Source: an uncultured bacterium (GTDB taxonomy: Bacteria; Hydrogenedentota; Hydrogenedentia; Hydrogenedentales; GCA-2746185). Taken from it: 56,000 nucleotides of DNA. Where the stretch lies: positions 1 to 56,000 of the forward strand of contig CALLLL010000171.1 of the NCBI GenBank assembly GCA_938082445.1, in the 5' to 3' direction. Below, one piece after another: positions 18,854 to 27,751 of the stretch; positions within the stretch are counted from its first letter, which is position 1, and each line of letters begins with the position of its first letter. Position numbers and translations under genes: made by a program. The notes beneath the pieces were generated by a model. It saw only the letters and a list, made by a program, of their open reading frames with translations, was not told the origin of the DNA and ran no database searches.

Positions 18854-19590
18854 TAGGTGCGCGCTCCAAAGTTCCGCTTACGCGATTGATACTCGCGCAA
18901 TGCTTCCATTAATTGTGGTTTATGAAAATCTGGCCAATAGGTGTCGGTGACAACAATTTCCGAATACGACAATTGCCAAAGCATAAAATTGCTTAAGCGT
19001 AACTCGCCACTGGTTCGGATCAACAGATCCAATTCTTGGGTTTCAGGTAAATACAGGCGATCAGAGATGGACTGCTCGTCGATGTCGCCTTTTGCCAGTA
19101 CACCCTGTTCTATATCATCAACAATGGCTTTGCACGCATCCACAATCTCGCTGCGGCTGCCATAGTTCACGGCAAGATTCAACGTCATTGCAGTATTATG
19201 CTTGGTTTTTTCTTCACTATCACGCATTTCAGCCAATAGCGCTTTGGCTAAGCCATCGGTACGCCCCATAAACTTAATACGGATATTTTCATTGTGCAAA
19301 TTATTAATTTCGAGTTTGATATATTTGCTGAGTAATGCGAATAAAGCCGAGACTTCAGCATTGCTTCGGCGCCAGTTCTCCGTGGAGAAAGCATACAGGG
19401 AAAGTGTTTTGATGCCACCCAGTTCGCGGCACAATTCAGTAACCGAACGCACACTCTTAGCACCGGCCTCGTGACCACGGACACGATTTAAGCCATTTTG
19501 TTTGGCCCAACGTCCATTGCCGTCCATGATGATAGCCACATGTTCGGGCAATCGATCTGGATCAAGCTCTGTCACATTTACTTCACTCAC
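18853..19590 (-). CDS. uppS: Isoprenyl (undecaprenyl) diphosphate synthase
   Basis: A cis-prenyltransferase that makes the undecaprenyl carrier for cell-wall and glycan synthesis. The diagnostic HVAIIMDGNGRWAKQ includes catalytic D23. RGHEAGAKSVR, LSLYAFSTENWRR and DLLIRTSGELRLSNFMLWQ follow. At 245 residues the length is typical. A rho-independent terminator lies just upstream, after frr, so expression may rely on read-through or its own promoter. Its product serves the sugar-transfer genes at 33-43 kb. Confidence 0.96.
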   Translation of the reverse strand: MSEVNVTELDPDRLPEHVAIIMDGNGRWAKQNGLNRVRGHEAGAKSVRSVTELCRELGGIKTLSLYAFSTENWRRSNAEVSALFALLSKYIKLEINNLHNENIRIKFMGRTDGLAKALLAEMRDSEEKTKHNTAMTLNLAVNYGSRSEIVDACKAIVDDIEQGVLAKGDIDEQSISDRLYLPETQELDLLIRTSGELRLSNFMLWQLSYSEIVVTDTYWPDFHKPQLMEALREYQSRKRNFGART

Positions 19591-19611
19591 TCACGTTTCC
19601 TTCAGCATCTT

Positions 19612-19658
19612 TTCAAAAACAAAACCGCGGTAGGAGCGCACTGCACCTTCCGCGGTTT
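19612..19658 (-). terminator. Rho-independent terminator between frr and uppS
   Basis: On the minus strand AAACCGCGG (19650-19658) pairs with CCGCGGTTT (19622-19630) around a 19-nt loop, followed by TTTTGTTTTTG. It lies about 50 nt after the frr stop and about 25 nt before the uppS start, splitting the housekeeping series. Confidence 0.75.
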
Positions 19659-19704
19659 ATACATGTCTTAACTATCGTCAAAGTTGCACGTGCATGAAAA
19701 TCTC

Positions 19705-20256
19705 TTAGATGGCCATAATATCGGCTTCTTTAGCCTTAAACGCCTCATCAATCTTAGCGATATAAGAATCGGTCAGCTTTTGTAACTGATCGGTCAATTT
19801 ACGGGCATCGTCCTCTGGAATATCCCCATCTTTTTGTTCTTTCTTGATGGTTTCCATTTCGGTGCGACGAATATTACGAATTGAAACGCGGGAGTCTTCC
19901 GCTAATTTGCCTATAAGCTTCACATATTCGCGACGACGCTCTTCGCTTAGCTCAGGCATCGGTATGCGAATAACTACTCCGTCATTGGCTGGTTGGAGGC
20001 CCAATGGGGATGCTTGAATAGCTTTTTCAATGGCTGCAATTTGTCCTTTGTCCCAAGGTTGAACAATCAACAAACGTGCTTCAGGAGCGTTCACTGTCGC
20101 CAACTGGTTCAGCTTCATGATTGAACCGTACACATCAACCTCAATGCTATCCAGTAAATTAGATGCTGCACGCCCCGTGCGAATATTTAGAATTTCCTGC
20201 TGAAACGCTTCAAGGCTTTTTTGCATTTTGCCTTCAACTACAGACATTGCTTCCAT
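19705..20256 (-). CDS. frr: Ribosome recycling factor
   Basis: Splits the post-termination ribosome together with EF-G. The diagnostic blocks are LNIRTGRAASNLLDSIEVD, LLIVQPWDKGQIAAIEKAI, ANDGVVIRIPMPELSEERR and SIRNIRRTEME. At 183 residues the length is standard. The ATG at 20256 has GGAG 6 nt upstream and starts 3 nt after the pyrH stop. This is the conserved rpsB-tsf-pyrH-frr order. Confidence 0.97.
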   Translation of the reverse strand: MEAMSVVEGKMQKSLEAFQQEILNIRTGRAASNLLDSIEVDVYGSIMKLNQLATVNAPEARLLIVQPWDKGQIAAIEKAIQASPLGLQPANDGVVIRIPMPELSEERRREYVKLIGKLAEDSRVSIRNIRRTEMETIKKEQKDGDIPEDDARKLTDQLQKLTDSYIAKIDEAFKAKEADIMAI

Positions 20257-20259
20257 ATC

Positions 20260-20988
20260 CTACTCTCCTTTAACCATCGTTCCGATGGGCACACCACGTA
20301 AAGACTTCAATATGCTGCCTTGCTCATTCAAGTTAAAAACTAGAATTGGCAGTTTGTTCTCACGGCATAACGAGATCGCTGTAGCATCCATTACACCAAG
20401 CTTTTTCGACAACACATCGGTATAGCTCAACGTGTCATACTTAGTCGCATCAGGATTATTAACAGGATCGGCATCGTAAATACCGTCAACCTTGGTGGCT
20501 TTTAATAATACTTCCGCACCAATTTCACTGGCGCGTAAAGCCGCTGCAGTATCTGTAGTGAAGAAAGGATTACCTGTTCCTGCACCAAAAATAACCACGC
20601 GATCTTTATCTAAATGGCGTACAGCACGACGACGGATATACGGTTCGGCTACAGGACGCATCTCAATAGCGGTCAATACCCGTGAAGGGACATCGCGCGC
20701 CTCAAGTGCGGCTTGTAATGCTAAGGCGTTGATCATTGTAGCCAGCATGCCCATGTAATCCCCGCTGGGTTTATCGATGCCGGAATTGGCGCCTTCCGAA
20801 CCACGGAAGATATTGCCGCCACCAACAACCAAACCTACTTGAACACCAAAGTCCGTAATCTCTTTAATCTCATCGCAAATGCGTCCGACTGTATCAAAAT
20901 CAATACCGCCTCCGCCGTTTGGACCTTCAAGGGCCTCACCGCTGAGTTTTAAGAGGATACGTTTATATATGGGTTCTGGGGAAGACAA
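20260..20988 (-). CDS. pyrH: Uridylate kinase
   Basis: Bacterial UMP kinase of the amino-acid-kinase fold, which makes UDP for nucleic acids and sugar nucleotides. [11 protein letters not shown], a glycine-rich stretch [23 protein letters not shown] and [20 protein letters not shown] are visible. [20 protein letters not shown] closes the domain. At 242 residues the length is typical. It lies between tsf and frr with gaps of 6 and 3 bp. Confidence 0.97.
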   Translation of the reverse strand: MSSPEPIYKRILLKLSGEALEGPNGGGGIDFDTVGRICDEIKEITDFGVQVGLVVGGGNIFRGSEGANSGIDKPSGDYMGMLATMINALALQAALEARDVPSRVLTAIEMRPVAEPYIRRRAVRHLDKDRVVIFGAGTGNPFFTTDTAAALRASEIGAEVLLKATKVDGIYDADPVNNPDATKYDTLSYTDVLSKKLGVMDATAISLCRENKLPILVFNLNEQGSILKSLRGVPIGTMVKGE

Positions 20989-20994
20989 GAGTGC

Positions 20995-21657
20995 TTAGTT
21001 TCCTTTAGAATCTTGAACCGCTTGAGCGACTTCGTCAGCGAAATCCACGACTTCTTTTTCAATACCTTCGCCAAGAACAAAGCGTTCGAAACGACGAACA
21101 GTAAGTTTCTCACCTACTTTACCGCTCAACTCTTTAAGCAAGTCTTCGATTTTAGTTTTAGGTTCTTTAACAAAGCCTTGTTCTAACAAGCAGTTGTCTT
21201 CAAAGAATTTACCCAATTTACCCTCAGCGATTTTCTCAAGGATGTTTTCAGGTTTTCCGCTGTCAGCCATTTGGGTGATATAGATTTGCTTTTCAGCTTC
21301 AATTACATCAGCAGGTACTTCTTCGCGGGAAATCCAGCGAGGAGCTGCAGAACAGATTTGTAAGCAAATATCTTTACACAAGCTTTGGAATTTTTCGCCT
21401 TTAGCAACAAAATCAGTTTCGCAATTGATTTCAGCCAATACGCCCATTTTCCCGCCCATGTGAATGTAAGAAGTAACCGCGCCTTCGCTAGCCACTTTAC
21501 CCGCACGTTTTTCAGCACTGGCCATACCTTTTTCGCGTAACCATGTGGTAGCAGCTTCCATATCACCATTGGTCTCGGTCAAGGCTTTTTTACAATCCAT
21601 CATTCCTGCGCCGGATTTTTCGCGCAGATCTTTTACGTCTTTTGCACTAATGCTCAT
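20995..21657 (-). CDS. tsf: Elongation factor Ts (short form)
   Basis: Nucleotide-exchange factor for EF-Tu. The N-terminal UBA-like part has VKDLREKSGAGMMDCKKAL and AATTWLREKG. The core has EINCETDFVAKGEKF, which contains the TDFV contact. At 220 residues it is shorter than the two-subdomain E. coli type (about 283) and resembles compact forms in other phyla. The C-terminal part LTVRRFERFVLGEGIEKE is the conserved end. A consensus AAGGAG precedes the ATG. Confidence 0.96.
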   Translation of the reverse strand: MSISAKDVKDLREKSGAGMMDCKKALTETNGDMEAATTWLREKGMASAEKRAGKVASEGAVTSYIHMGGKMGVLAEINCETDFVAKGEKFQSLCKDICLQICSAAPRWISREEVPADVIEAEKQIYITQMADSGKPENILEKIAEGKLGKFFEDNCLLEQGFVKEPKTKIEDLLKELSGKVGEKLTVRRFERFVLGEGIEKEVVDFADEVAQAVQDSKGN

Positions 21658-21738
21658 AAGTTTACAGAGCTCCTTCTATGTGGTTCGTTCCCCACCAAAG
21701 GGGGGTATCAAAACTTCGTAGTGTAAATGTGAAAAGGC

Positions 21739-22605
21739 TTATTCAGCAGTTTCTTCAGCAGCTGGTGCTTCTTCAGCAACTTCGTCAGCTACAACTTCTT
21801 CGGCTGGAGCTTCTTCAGCATCAAAGTCTTTTTGTTGTTGCTTAGCCAATTTGCCTGTCTTCACGGTATCTTCAGAATTGGCAGACTTGCGTTTAGCAGC
21901 TTCTTCTTCTTGGTTTTTCTCAAAACGCATGCGACCGTCAATCACAGCATCAGAAACAATTGAACAGAACAAGTTGATTGCACGGATAGCATCGTCGTTA
22001 CCTGGGATGGGAATATCTACCGTGTCAGGATCGCTGTTGGTATCACAGATAGCCACTGTTTTAATGCCTAAACGCTTGGCTTCATTCACAGCAATACCCT
22101 CACGTTGAGAGTCCACTACGAACATCAGTGCAGGTGGTTTGGACATTTTTTGAATACCGCCCAAGTTTTTCTCCAATTTAACCAGGCTTTTGCCCATCAT
22201 GGTTTGTTCTTTTTTGGAGTAAACTTCAATTTTGCCCGTTTCGATCATATCTTGGTAACGAGCCATTTTGGCGATGGAATTTTGAATGGTTTCCCAGTTG
22301 GTCAATGTACCACCGAGCCAACGTTTGTTGATGTAATACATCCCGCAACGTTCGGCTTGAGCTTTGATAGGCTCTTGGGCTTGTTTTTTGGTACCAACAA
22401 AGAGAACTTCGCCTCCAGCAGCAACCGTGTCACGTACCTGGATGTACGCTTTTTGCAATTGACGCATCGTCTTTTGCAGGTCGATGATGTAAATCCCATG
22501 ACGTTCTCCGAAAATAAAACGTCCCATTTTGGGATTCCAGCGGCGGGTTTGGTGTCCGAAATGAATGCCGGACTCCAGCAGATCTTTCATGCTAATGCTA
22601 GCCAT
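21739..22605 (-). CDS. rpsB: 30S ribosomal protein S2
   Basis: The S2 core is plain: MKDLLESGIHFGHQTRRWNP, GRFIFGERHGIYIIDLQKT, RWLGGTLTNWETI and FVVDSQREGIAVNEAKRLGI (motif split by position). About 45 residues at the C-terminus are a lysine-containing then Glu/Ala-rich extension ending APAAEETAE, longer than in E. coli. AAAAGGAG precedes the ATG. It is the first gene of the minus-strand housekeeping series and is preceded by a leader of about 115 nt if the promoter listed at 22728 is real. Confidence 0.97.
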   Translation of the reverse strand: MASISMKDLLESGIHFGHQTRRWNPKMGRFIFGERHGIYIIDLQKTMRQLQKAYIQVRDTVAAGGEVLFVGTKKQAQEPIKAQAERCGMYYINKRWLGGTLTNWETIQNSIAKMARYQDMIETGKIEVYSKKEQTMMGKSLVKLEKNLGGIQKMSKPPALMFVVDSQREGIAVNEAKRLGIKTVAICDTNSDPDTVDIPIPGNDDAIRAINLFCSIVSDAVIDGRMRFEKNQEEEAAKRKSANSEDTVKTGKLAKQQQKDFDAEEAPAEEVVADEVAEEAPAAEETAE

Positions 22606-22727
22606 AGTGCTATTGCTCCTTTTAAAGGGTTTGGTTTATAGAATTGCCCTTATCGCTTCAACCAGACCGCAGTCCGGCACCCGAAACGACACTATGTGTG
22701 GGAAATTCCTGAGTTAAAAATCAGGGG

Positions 22728-22758
22728 ACTATACCATAGAAAAGCGAGTAGACGCAAG
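22728..22758 (-). promoter_or_regulatory. Candidate promoter of the rpsB series
   Basis: Minus-strand TTGCGT (22753-22758), a 19-bp spacer, then TATAGT (22728-22733). The predicted leader contains a small CCGGAC/GTCTGG hairpin with a UGCG loop about 50 nt before the S2 start. The spacer is longer than ideal. Confidence 0.4.
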
Positions 22759-22795
22759 AAAGCATCCAATTTAGAACCCACTGCTTAACTCAACA

Positions 22796-22827
22796 AAAAG
22801 CCCCGTAATGTTTGCCATTACGGGGCG
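22796..22827 (-). terminator. Rho-independent terminator after the subtilase gene
   Basis: A 10-bp stem GCCCCGTAAT/ATTACGGGGC (arms 22818-22827 and 22801-22810) with a 7-nt loop is followed on the minus strand by TTTTTG. It lies 25 nt beyond the subtilase stop and insulates it from the rpsB promoter. Confidence 0.9.
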
Positions 22828-22852
22828 GAACTAGCTGAAAACCTAGGTGAAT

Positions 22853-24748
22853 TTATTTGTTAAAACTATTGTCAGGTGTGGCACCATCCCAGCTTAAGTC
22901 GGCAGATTGAACATCGGTGACGGTAGTTACATAGGTGCCTGAGCGTGCATTACGCAAGCTGAAGGATACATTTCCGCTGCTATCAGTCACACCCGAGCCA
23001 GTCGCAACAGAGCTACCATCACGTGATAAACTAATAGATACACTACTATTAGCCACCGGTACATCGAAATCATCAAGTATTATCAAAGTAATTCGAAGGT
23101 TTTTAGTGCCTCCTACACCTCCATAAGTGGAATAGCCAATTGAATCGACGGTAGAAATTGTAGCAACTTCAGGCGGATCACCAACTGTAATGCTAATCAA
23201 TGCAGTGCGAGTTTTAAATCCAGCATCTGTAATGGAAGCCGTTATGATGTGCTCACCATCACTTAAGGTGGCTGAAATGTTTGCCCCAGACCCTAAACTT
23301 CCATCAATATCCGAAGACCAGTCAATATTGGCGCTAATGGAGCCATCTTCAGCATCATTTGCCGAACCACTAAAATTTATCGTGGACCCGGATGCAAATA
23401 CATCTTGATCACTCGGAGAAGAGATACTCACACTAGGCGCTTCATTGACTGGGCCACTGCTTGCCACCGCCAAGCCTTCAGGATTATTATCTGGGTCTTG
23501 TGTATTCACTGGCCCCCAATTGGCTTGATCCTGAGCACTATCAATAATTGTTTGCCGAATGGCATACACATCGGCCGCATTGTTTGCACGACCATTGGCA
23601 GCAATTTCGAGGGCTACCAGTCCGGCAACATGCGGTGAGGCCATACTCGTACCGCTCGCATTGGCATATCCACCGCCAGGATATGTTGAAAGAATATCGA
23701 CGCCTGGACCCGCTACATCAATAGCTGCGCCGGGTGAATTCACCGGATTAGATCCCGTTACATTTGAACTGTAGTTCGTGAAATCAGCAAAGGTGTCATC
23801 CCCTGTAAATCGGCTTGTATCAGCTCCAATGCCACCATCTTGTCCGTCCGTGTCACCCATGGCAGAGATGGTGGCGACTTCGGGATAGGCAGCAGGGATA
23901 ATGTCATCGTTGGTATTGAAAACACCATCTTGCCCATACACATCAAGGCTATCGTTACTCGCAGCAACCACAAATACAACGCCCGCATTGGTTGCATTTT
24001 GTAAAGCTGTACGCAGGGAAGCCAAAGACCCTTGACCGCTCAAGCTCATATTGGCTACTTCAATCACATCGGCACGAGCCGTGACCCAATCAATTCCTTT
24101 TATAATATCTGAGAAAGAACCGGAGCCATTAGAATCGAGTACTTTAATGGCCCAGAGGCGAGCACCTGGAGCAACTCCCACTACACCAATGTTATTATCA
24201 AGAGCGGCAATAGAACCTGCGACGTGGGTGCCGTGCCCTTCATCATCATCGTAATTATTGTCTTCAAAAGAACCACGATTTCGTGGACGGCCAGAGGTAA
24301 TTGTATAAAAGCGACGTCCACCGACTACTTCAGGTAAATCAGGGTGATCCACATCAATTCCGGTGTCCAATACCGCAACATCCACATCAACACGCTCATC
24401 TACGCCATCAATATTGGCTATCGCATTAAGGTCAATTTCCATACGATCAACGCCAGGAGTCAACGATTGAACAGATGCTTGAGCCACTAAATCTTGCTCC
24501 ACATATGCAACATTGGGGTTTTTGGCGATGGCCGCAGCGGCCTTGGCATTGCCGTTAAACACAAAACCTTTGATGGCATGACTGAATTGGTGGCCCATCT
24601 TCACGCGGTTCTGCGCTGCAATATCCTTCCCTTTTGCTGAGGGAGTATTGTCTTTGAGGACAACGATATATTGTTCTGGAATAACTTGCGCTTGAACAAC
24701 GCTTGCGACCAAGAATAGGGAAAGACAAAAGCTGGTGAAAATTTTCAT
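22853..24748 (-). CDS. Secreted subtilisin-like serine peptidase with C-terminal Ig-like domains
   Basis: A 631-residue exported S8 peptidase. A signal peptide (1-20) is followed by an I9-type propeptide (about 25-90, QYIVVLKDN to AYVEQDLVAQ). The catalytic domain (about 95-400) has the complete triad: D128 in VAVLDTGID, H172 in EGHGTHVAGS and S368 in GTSMASPHVAG. The oxyanion Asn is in VAASNDS. The C-terminus holds a PKD/Ig-like domain (about 440-530) and a Big-1-like domain (about 535-620) that probably bind substrate or the surface. It has its own TTGTCA-N17-TATGAT promoter and terminator, so it is monocistronic. The substrate is unknown; extracellular protein degradation is likely. Confidence 0.95.
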   Translation of the reverse strand: MKIFTSFCLSLFLVASVVQAQVIPEQYIVVLKDNTPSAKGKDIAAQNRVKMGHQFSHAIKGFVFNGNAKAAAAIAKNPNVAYVEQDLVAQASVQSLTPGVDRMEIDLNAIANIDGVDERVDVDVAVLDTGIDVDHPDLPEVVGGRRFYTITSGRPRNRGSFEDNNYDDDEGHGTHVAGSIAALDNNIGVVGVAPGARLWAIKVLDSNGSGSFSDIIKGIDWVTARADVIEVANMSLSGQGSLASLRTALQNATNAGVVFVVAASNDSLDVYGQDGVFNTNDDIIPAAYPEVATISAMGDTDGQDGGIGADTSRFTGDDTFADFTNYSSNVTGSNPVNSPGAAIDVAGPGVDILSTYPGGGYANASGTSMASPHVAGLVALEIAANGRANNAADVYAIRQTIIDSAQDQANWGPVNTQDPDNNPEGLAVASSGPVNEAPSVSISSPSDQDVFASGSTINFSGSANDAEDGSISANIDWSSDIDGSLGSGANISATLSDGEHIITASITDAGFKTRTALISITVGDPPEVATISTVDSIGYSTYGGVGGTKNLRITLIILDDFDVPVANSSVSISLSRDGSSVATGSGVTDSSGNVSFSLRNARSGTYVTTVTDVQSADLSWDGATPDNSFNK

Positions 24749-24789
24749 GGATGGGGTCCTTATTGTTAGTAATGCTATACATTTTTTGT

Positions 24790-24818
24790 ATCATAGCCCA
24801 TTAGGGACAATTTGACAA
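24790..24818 (-). promoter_or_regulatory. Sigma70-type promoter of the subtilase gene
   Basis: Minus-strand TTGTCA (24813-24818), exactly 17 bp, then TATGAT (24790-24795). It lies about 45 bp before the start codon and is among the best promoter matches in the window. Confidence 0.6.
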
Positions 24819-24865
24819 GAGGTTTACTGACTATATCGACGTTTCGGGAGTGTAGCTTAAGACCT

Positions 24866-25939
24866 TTATTTGCTAGACATGGCTAACGCTGGTGCTGCTT
24901 CAGGGTGATCTTTGCGGAAGTCGAGACCTAAAGCTGCCGCCATAGTCGCAGCAACCTGCCCTTGAGTAGTCGATGTGTTCTTCATTACCCCTTTGGCAGG
25001 GGTGTCCGGCCCAATCATAGCCATCCAAATGTACTCAGCACCGTCGATTTTCTTGCCATGACTCTTCCACTCAGGGTCTGTATCGCCACGTCCATGGTCT
25101 GTGGTCAGAATTAAGGTTGTTTTTCCCGCATATTCAGGCATGGATTGAACTTTTTCCCAGATCCGTTGAATATACACATCCGTTTTATGGGCCGATTCGA
25201 TATACAAATCGTAACGCCCTTCATGTGCCCAGTCATCGGTTTCGCCAAATCCTATATAAAGTACTCGGGGTTTATGATGTGTAATCGCATCCATGGCCCC
25301 TTCAAAGGTCATCACGTCATAACGGACGCTGTCCCACATCTGAGGCAATTCGCGATTTAACATATTCAGCTGGGCCTGCTTGGTTTCGTCGCCCATGTCG
25401 GTGAAGGCTTCCCATCCAGCATTCACGGGGACGCCACTGCGTTCTTCATTTATAATGTAGGGGAATACATCCCAAGAGGCAAAGGCCTCTACGCGATTGT
25501 TAAAACCAGGTTGTTGATTAAGCCATTCTAGAACGGTGATGTTCTTGTTATTTACCTTGGCATTGGACGTAATCGCTGGATTTGGCCGTCCAGTAAGAAT
25601 TTCATTGTAGCCTGGATATGAAAAAACTTGTTGATTGACGACTCGAACTTTACTATTTGTATCAAGGTTGCCCCAAACTTGGCCTTCCTTAGCAATTGTA
25701 TTCCAGAAAAAAGGGAGCAGGGCTTCACGTTCTTGCTCATCTGATTCACGGACGAACTGCGTGGTTAAGCGCTCTTTCTTTTTCACCTTTTTCATTAAAC
25801 GATGGTCAATCCCGCCAAACAGTTCCTGATTGCGTAAGCCATCATACGTAATCAAAATAACATTTTCTGTTTTGTTCTCGGCTTGAGCGCTTACACTAAA
25901 TATAATCGATAAGCTGATTCCAATAATTAACCTGTGCAC
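24866..25939 (-). CDS. Secreted alkaline-phosphatase/sulfatase superfamily protein
   Basis: A 357-residue exported protein: the signal peptide ends at about SAQA (residue 20). Metal and core motifs of the AP superfamily are visible: VILITYDGLRNQELFGG near the N-terminus, the probable nucleophile region FSYPGYNEILTGRP, YIGFGETDDWAHEGRYDLY, and TTDHGRGDTDPEWKSHG towards the C-terminus. It is more like phosphodiesterase or phosphatase members than true sulfatases, since the CxPxR sulfatase signature is absent. The substrate is unknown. The gene is divergent from the SGNH esterase gene and lies upstream of the separately transcribed subtilase. Confidence 0.87.
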   Translation of the reverse strand: MHRLIIGISLSIIFSVSAQAENKTENVILITYDGLRNQELFGGIDHRLMKKVKKKERLTTQFVRESDEQEREALLPFFWNTIAKEGQVWGNLDTNSKVRVVNQQVFSYPGYNEILTGRPNPAITSNAKVNNKNITVLEWLNQQPGFNNRVEAFASWDVFPYIINEERSGVPVNAGWEAFTDMGDETKQAQLNMLNRELPQMWDSVRYDVMTFEGAMDAITHHKPRVLYIGFGETDDWAHEGRYDLYIESAHKTDVYIQRIWEKVQSMPEYAGKTTLILTTDHGRGDTDPEWKSHGKKIDGAEYIWMAMIGPDTPAKGVMKNTSTTQGQVAATMAAALGLDFRKDHPEAAPALAMSSK

Positions 25940-26046
25940 AATGAACTCCTTGAGTAGTAGTGGGCTAGTAATAAAGCGTATTTTCGTGTACTCTATGAAA
26001 CACCTTTTTGCATATATTTATTTAACATACTGATAAGGAAACTACC

Positions 26047-26811
26047 ATGACCTCAATCTTATCGCGATTGACTCGCCTGATTCTACTGCCCATTTTAACT
26101 GTGGCGATCTTATCCGGATGTGCGTCAACACCTACACCCTCTGCAAAATTACAGTCCATCAAAATTAGTCAGACCCATGATGCTGTCAAGCCTGTACCGC
26201 GTCATGCAAAATGGATGGAGCGGCATAACTCATTTAATGTAAATGCTGCTAAAGGGGGATGGGAATTATTGATGATTGGTGATTCCATTACCCATGCATG
26301 GGAAAGCCACGGCAAGGATGTTTGGGCTGAATACTATGCTGACCGCAAGGCCCTGAATTTAGGTATAAGCGGTGACCGTACACAACATATCCTCTGGCGA
26401 TTGGATAATGGAAATGTGGATGGCTTGGACCCTAAGGCAGCAGTGATCATGATTGGCACGAACAACTACCGTGATAACACCGCAGAAGAAATTGCCGAAG
26501 GCATTACGGCTATCGTTCAAAAACTCAATGCGAAATTTCCCAAAATGAATATTCTTATTTTAGGGATCTTCCCGCGATTCGCGGAGCCCACACATGAAAA
26601 ACGAATCATGCTCGCTGAGGCCAGCGCTTTAACATCCAAGCTTGCTGACGGGAAACGTATTCACTATCTGGATATAGGCGATGCATTTCTAACGAAGGAT
26701 GGCGTGTTGACCAAAGAAGTGATGCCTGACTATTTACACCCACACGCCCCAGGTTATAAAATTTGGGCAGAAGCCATGGAACCTAAAATAAAAGAAATAA
26801 TGGGCGAGTAA
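26047..26811 (+). CDS. SGNH/GDSL-type esterase lipoprotein
   Basis: A 254-residue lipoprotein with lipobox LSGC (C25). The SGNH blocks are complete: block I GDSIT with S80, block II GISGDRT, block III GTNN with N140, and block V DYLHPH with D228/H231. The overall pattern resembles PAF-acetylhydrolase-like esterases of carbohydrate-degrading bacteria, often acetyl-sugar esterases. It is followed 29 bp later by the DUF1080 lipoprotein gene, so both probably act on the same envelope-bound glycan. TAAGGAAACTACC precedes the ATG. Confidence 0.93.
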   Translation: MTSILSRLTRLILLPILTVAILSGCASTPTPSAKLQSIKISQTHDAVKPVPRHAKWMERHNSFNVNAAKGGWELLMIGDSITHAWESHGKDVWAEYYADRKALNLGISGDRTQHILWRLDNGNVDGLDPKAAVIMIGTNNYRDNTAEEIAEGITAIVQKLNAKFPKMNILILGIFPRFAEPTHEKRIMLAEASALTSKLADGKRIHYLDIGDAFLTKDGVLTKEVMPDYLHPHAPGYKIWAEAMEPKIKEIMGE

Positions 26812-26840
26812 AAGCGACGTATACACTATAAGGAACTACC

Positions 26841-27614
26841 ATGAAATTATTAATAAAGAAAATCAGTTTGGTCTTAGGTATTACGGTCATTTCAACAGGC
26901 TGTGTCACTAATTCTGTAGACTCTTACCCTGGCTGCCATTTATCCACTACAACAAATCTCATTCAAGGCTCCGACATGACCAACTGGGCAGGCGACACAG
27001 GTACATGGGTCAATGCAGGTGACGCAGCCCTTCGCTCGGGTGATAATACAAAGCTTGATGCGGCCAAAGGCTCTGGCGTCATCGTCAATGGACTCGATGG
27101 GCGTACGAAAAATCTTATTTCAAGCGAGAAGCATGGTGATTGTATCCTCGAACTCGACTTTATGGTTCCCAAAGGATCCAATTCGGGGGTCTACCTCCAA
27201 GCGCGCTATGAGATACAAGTCCTTGATAGCTTTGGCGTACCCAACGATAAAATTGAATCCAGCGATTGTGGTGGAATCTATAAACGCTATATAGAAGGCC
27301 AAGGGTATGGATACCAAGGAGTCGCGCCGCGGGTGAATGCCAGTAAAGCACCCGGTGAGTGGCAACATTATGAAATTTGGTTCAAAGCGCCACGTTTCGA
27401 TGAAAATAGTCGCAAGACCAGCCCAGCCAAATTTATTAAAGTTATTCATAATGATCAGATCCTGCATGAAAATGAAGAGGTGAGTGGACCAACCCGAGCG
27501 GCCACATTCCGCTATTCTGAAGAACCCACAGGTCCATTGATGCTTCAAGGCGATCACGGTCCCGTGGCGTATAAGAATATTAAAATAACTCCTGCCAATT
27601 TTTGTGGAATGTAA
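26841..27614 (+). CDS. DUF1080 (3-keto-disaccharide hydrolase-type) lipoprotein
   Basis: A 257-residue lipoprotein (lipobox STGC, C21) with a concanavalin-like jelly-roll fold of the DUF1080 family. ILELDFMVPKGSNSGVYLQARYEIQVLDSFG (core GSNSGVYLQARYEIQV) is the family hallmark. GEWQHYEIWFKAPRF, NDQILHENEEVSGPT and GPLMLQGDHGPVAYKNIKI complete the sheet. Some members hydrolyse 3-keto-glycosides, while others are only binding modules. It is probably co-transcribed with the SGNH esterase. A second, larger DUF1080 protein occurs at 31.9 kb. Confidence 0.92.
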   Translation: MKLLIKKISLVLGITVISTGCVTNSVDSYPGCHLSTTTNLIQGSDMTNWAGDTGTWVNAGDAALRSGDNTKLDAAKGSGVIVNGLDGRTKNLISSEKHGDCILELDFMVPKGSNSGVYLQARYEIQVLDSFGVPNDKIESSDCGGIYKRYIEGQGYGYQGVAPRVNASKAPGEWQHYEIWFKAPRFDENSRKTSPAKFIKVIHNDQILHENEEVSGPTRAATFRYSEEPTGPLMLQGDHGPVAYKNIKITPANFCGM

Positions 27615-27683
27615 GTCTTTAATTATGAATAACTTAAGCGCTGTTTGATTGTCGTGTTTAGTGAGTGTTTTATTTAAGGATAT

Positions 27684-27712
27684 TTGCGATATCCCTTATT
27701 ATCGGGTAGAGT
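27684..27712 (+). promoter_or_regulatory. Candidate promoter of the first response-regulator gene
   Basis: TTGCGA (27684-27689), a 17-bp spacer, then TAGAGT (27707-27712). The predicted leader is about 35 nt. A short GGATAT/ATATCC inverted repeat overlaps the -35. Confidence 0.45.
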
Positions 27713-27751
27713 TTAAGCACTTAAAGAAGAGATGCATAGGAACACTCAACA

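Noticed and set aside
22105-22641. A 178-codon open frame opposite rpsB
   Set aside because: Antisense to a clear S2 protein; it also runs into the rpsB ribosome-binding region.
27676-27697. GGATAT/ATATCC inverted repeat after the DUF1080 gene as a terminator
   Set aside because: Six base pairs, no T-run; it is better read as part of the response-regulator promoter region.
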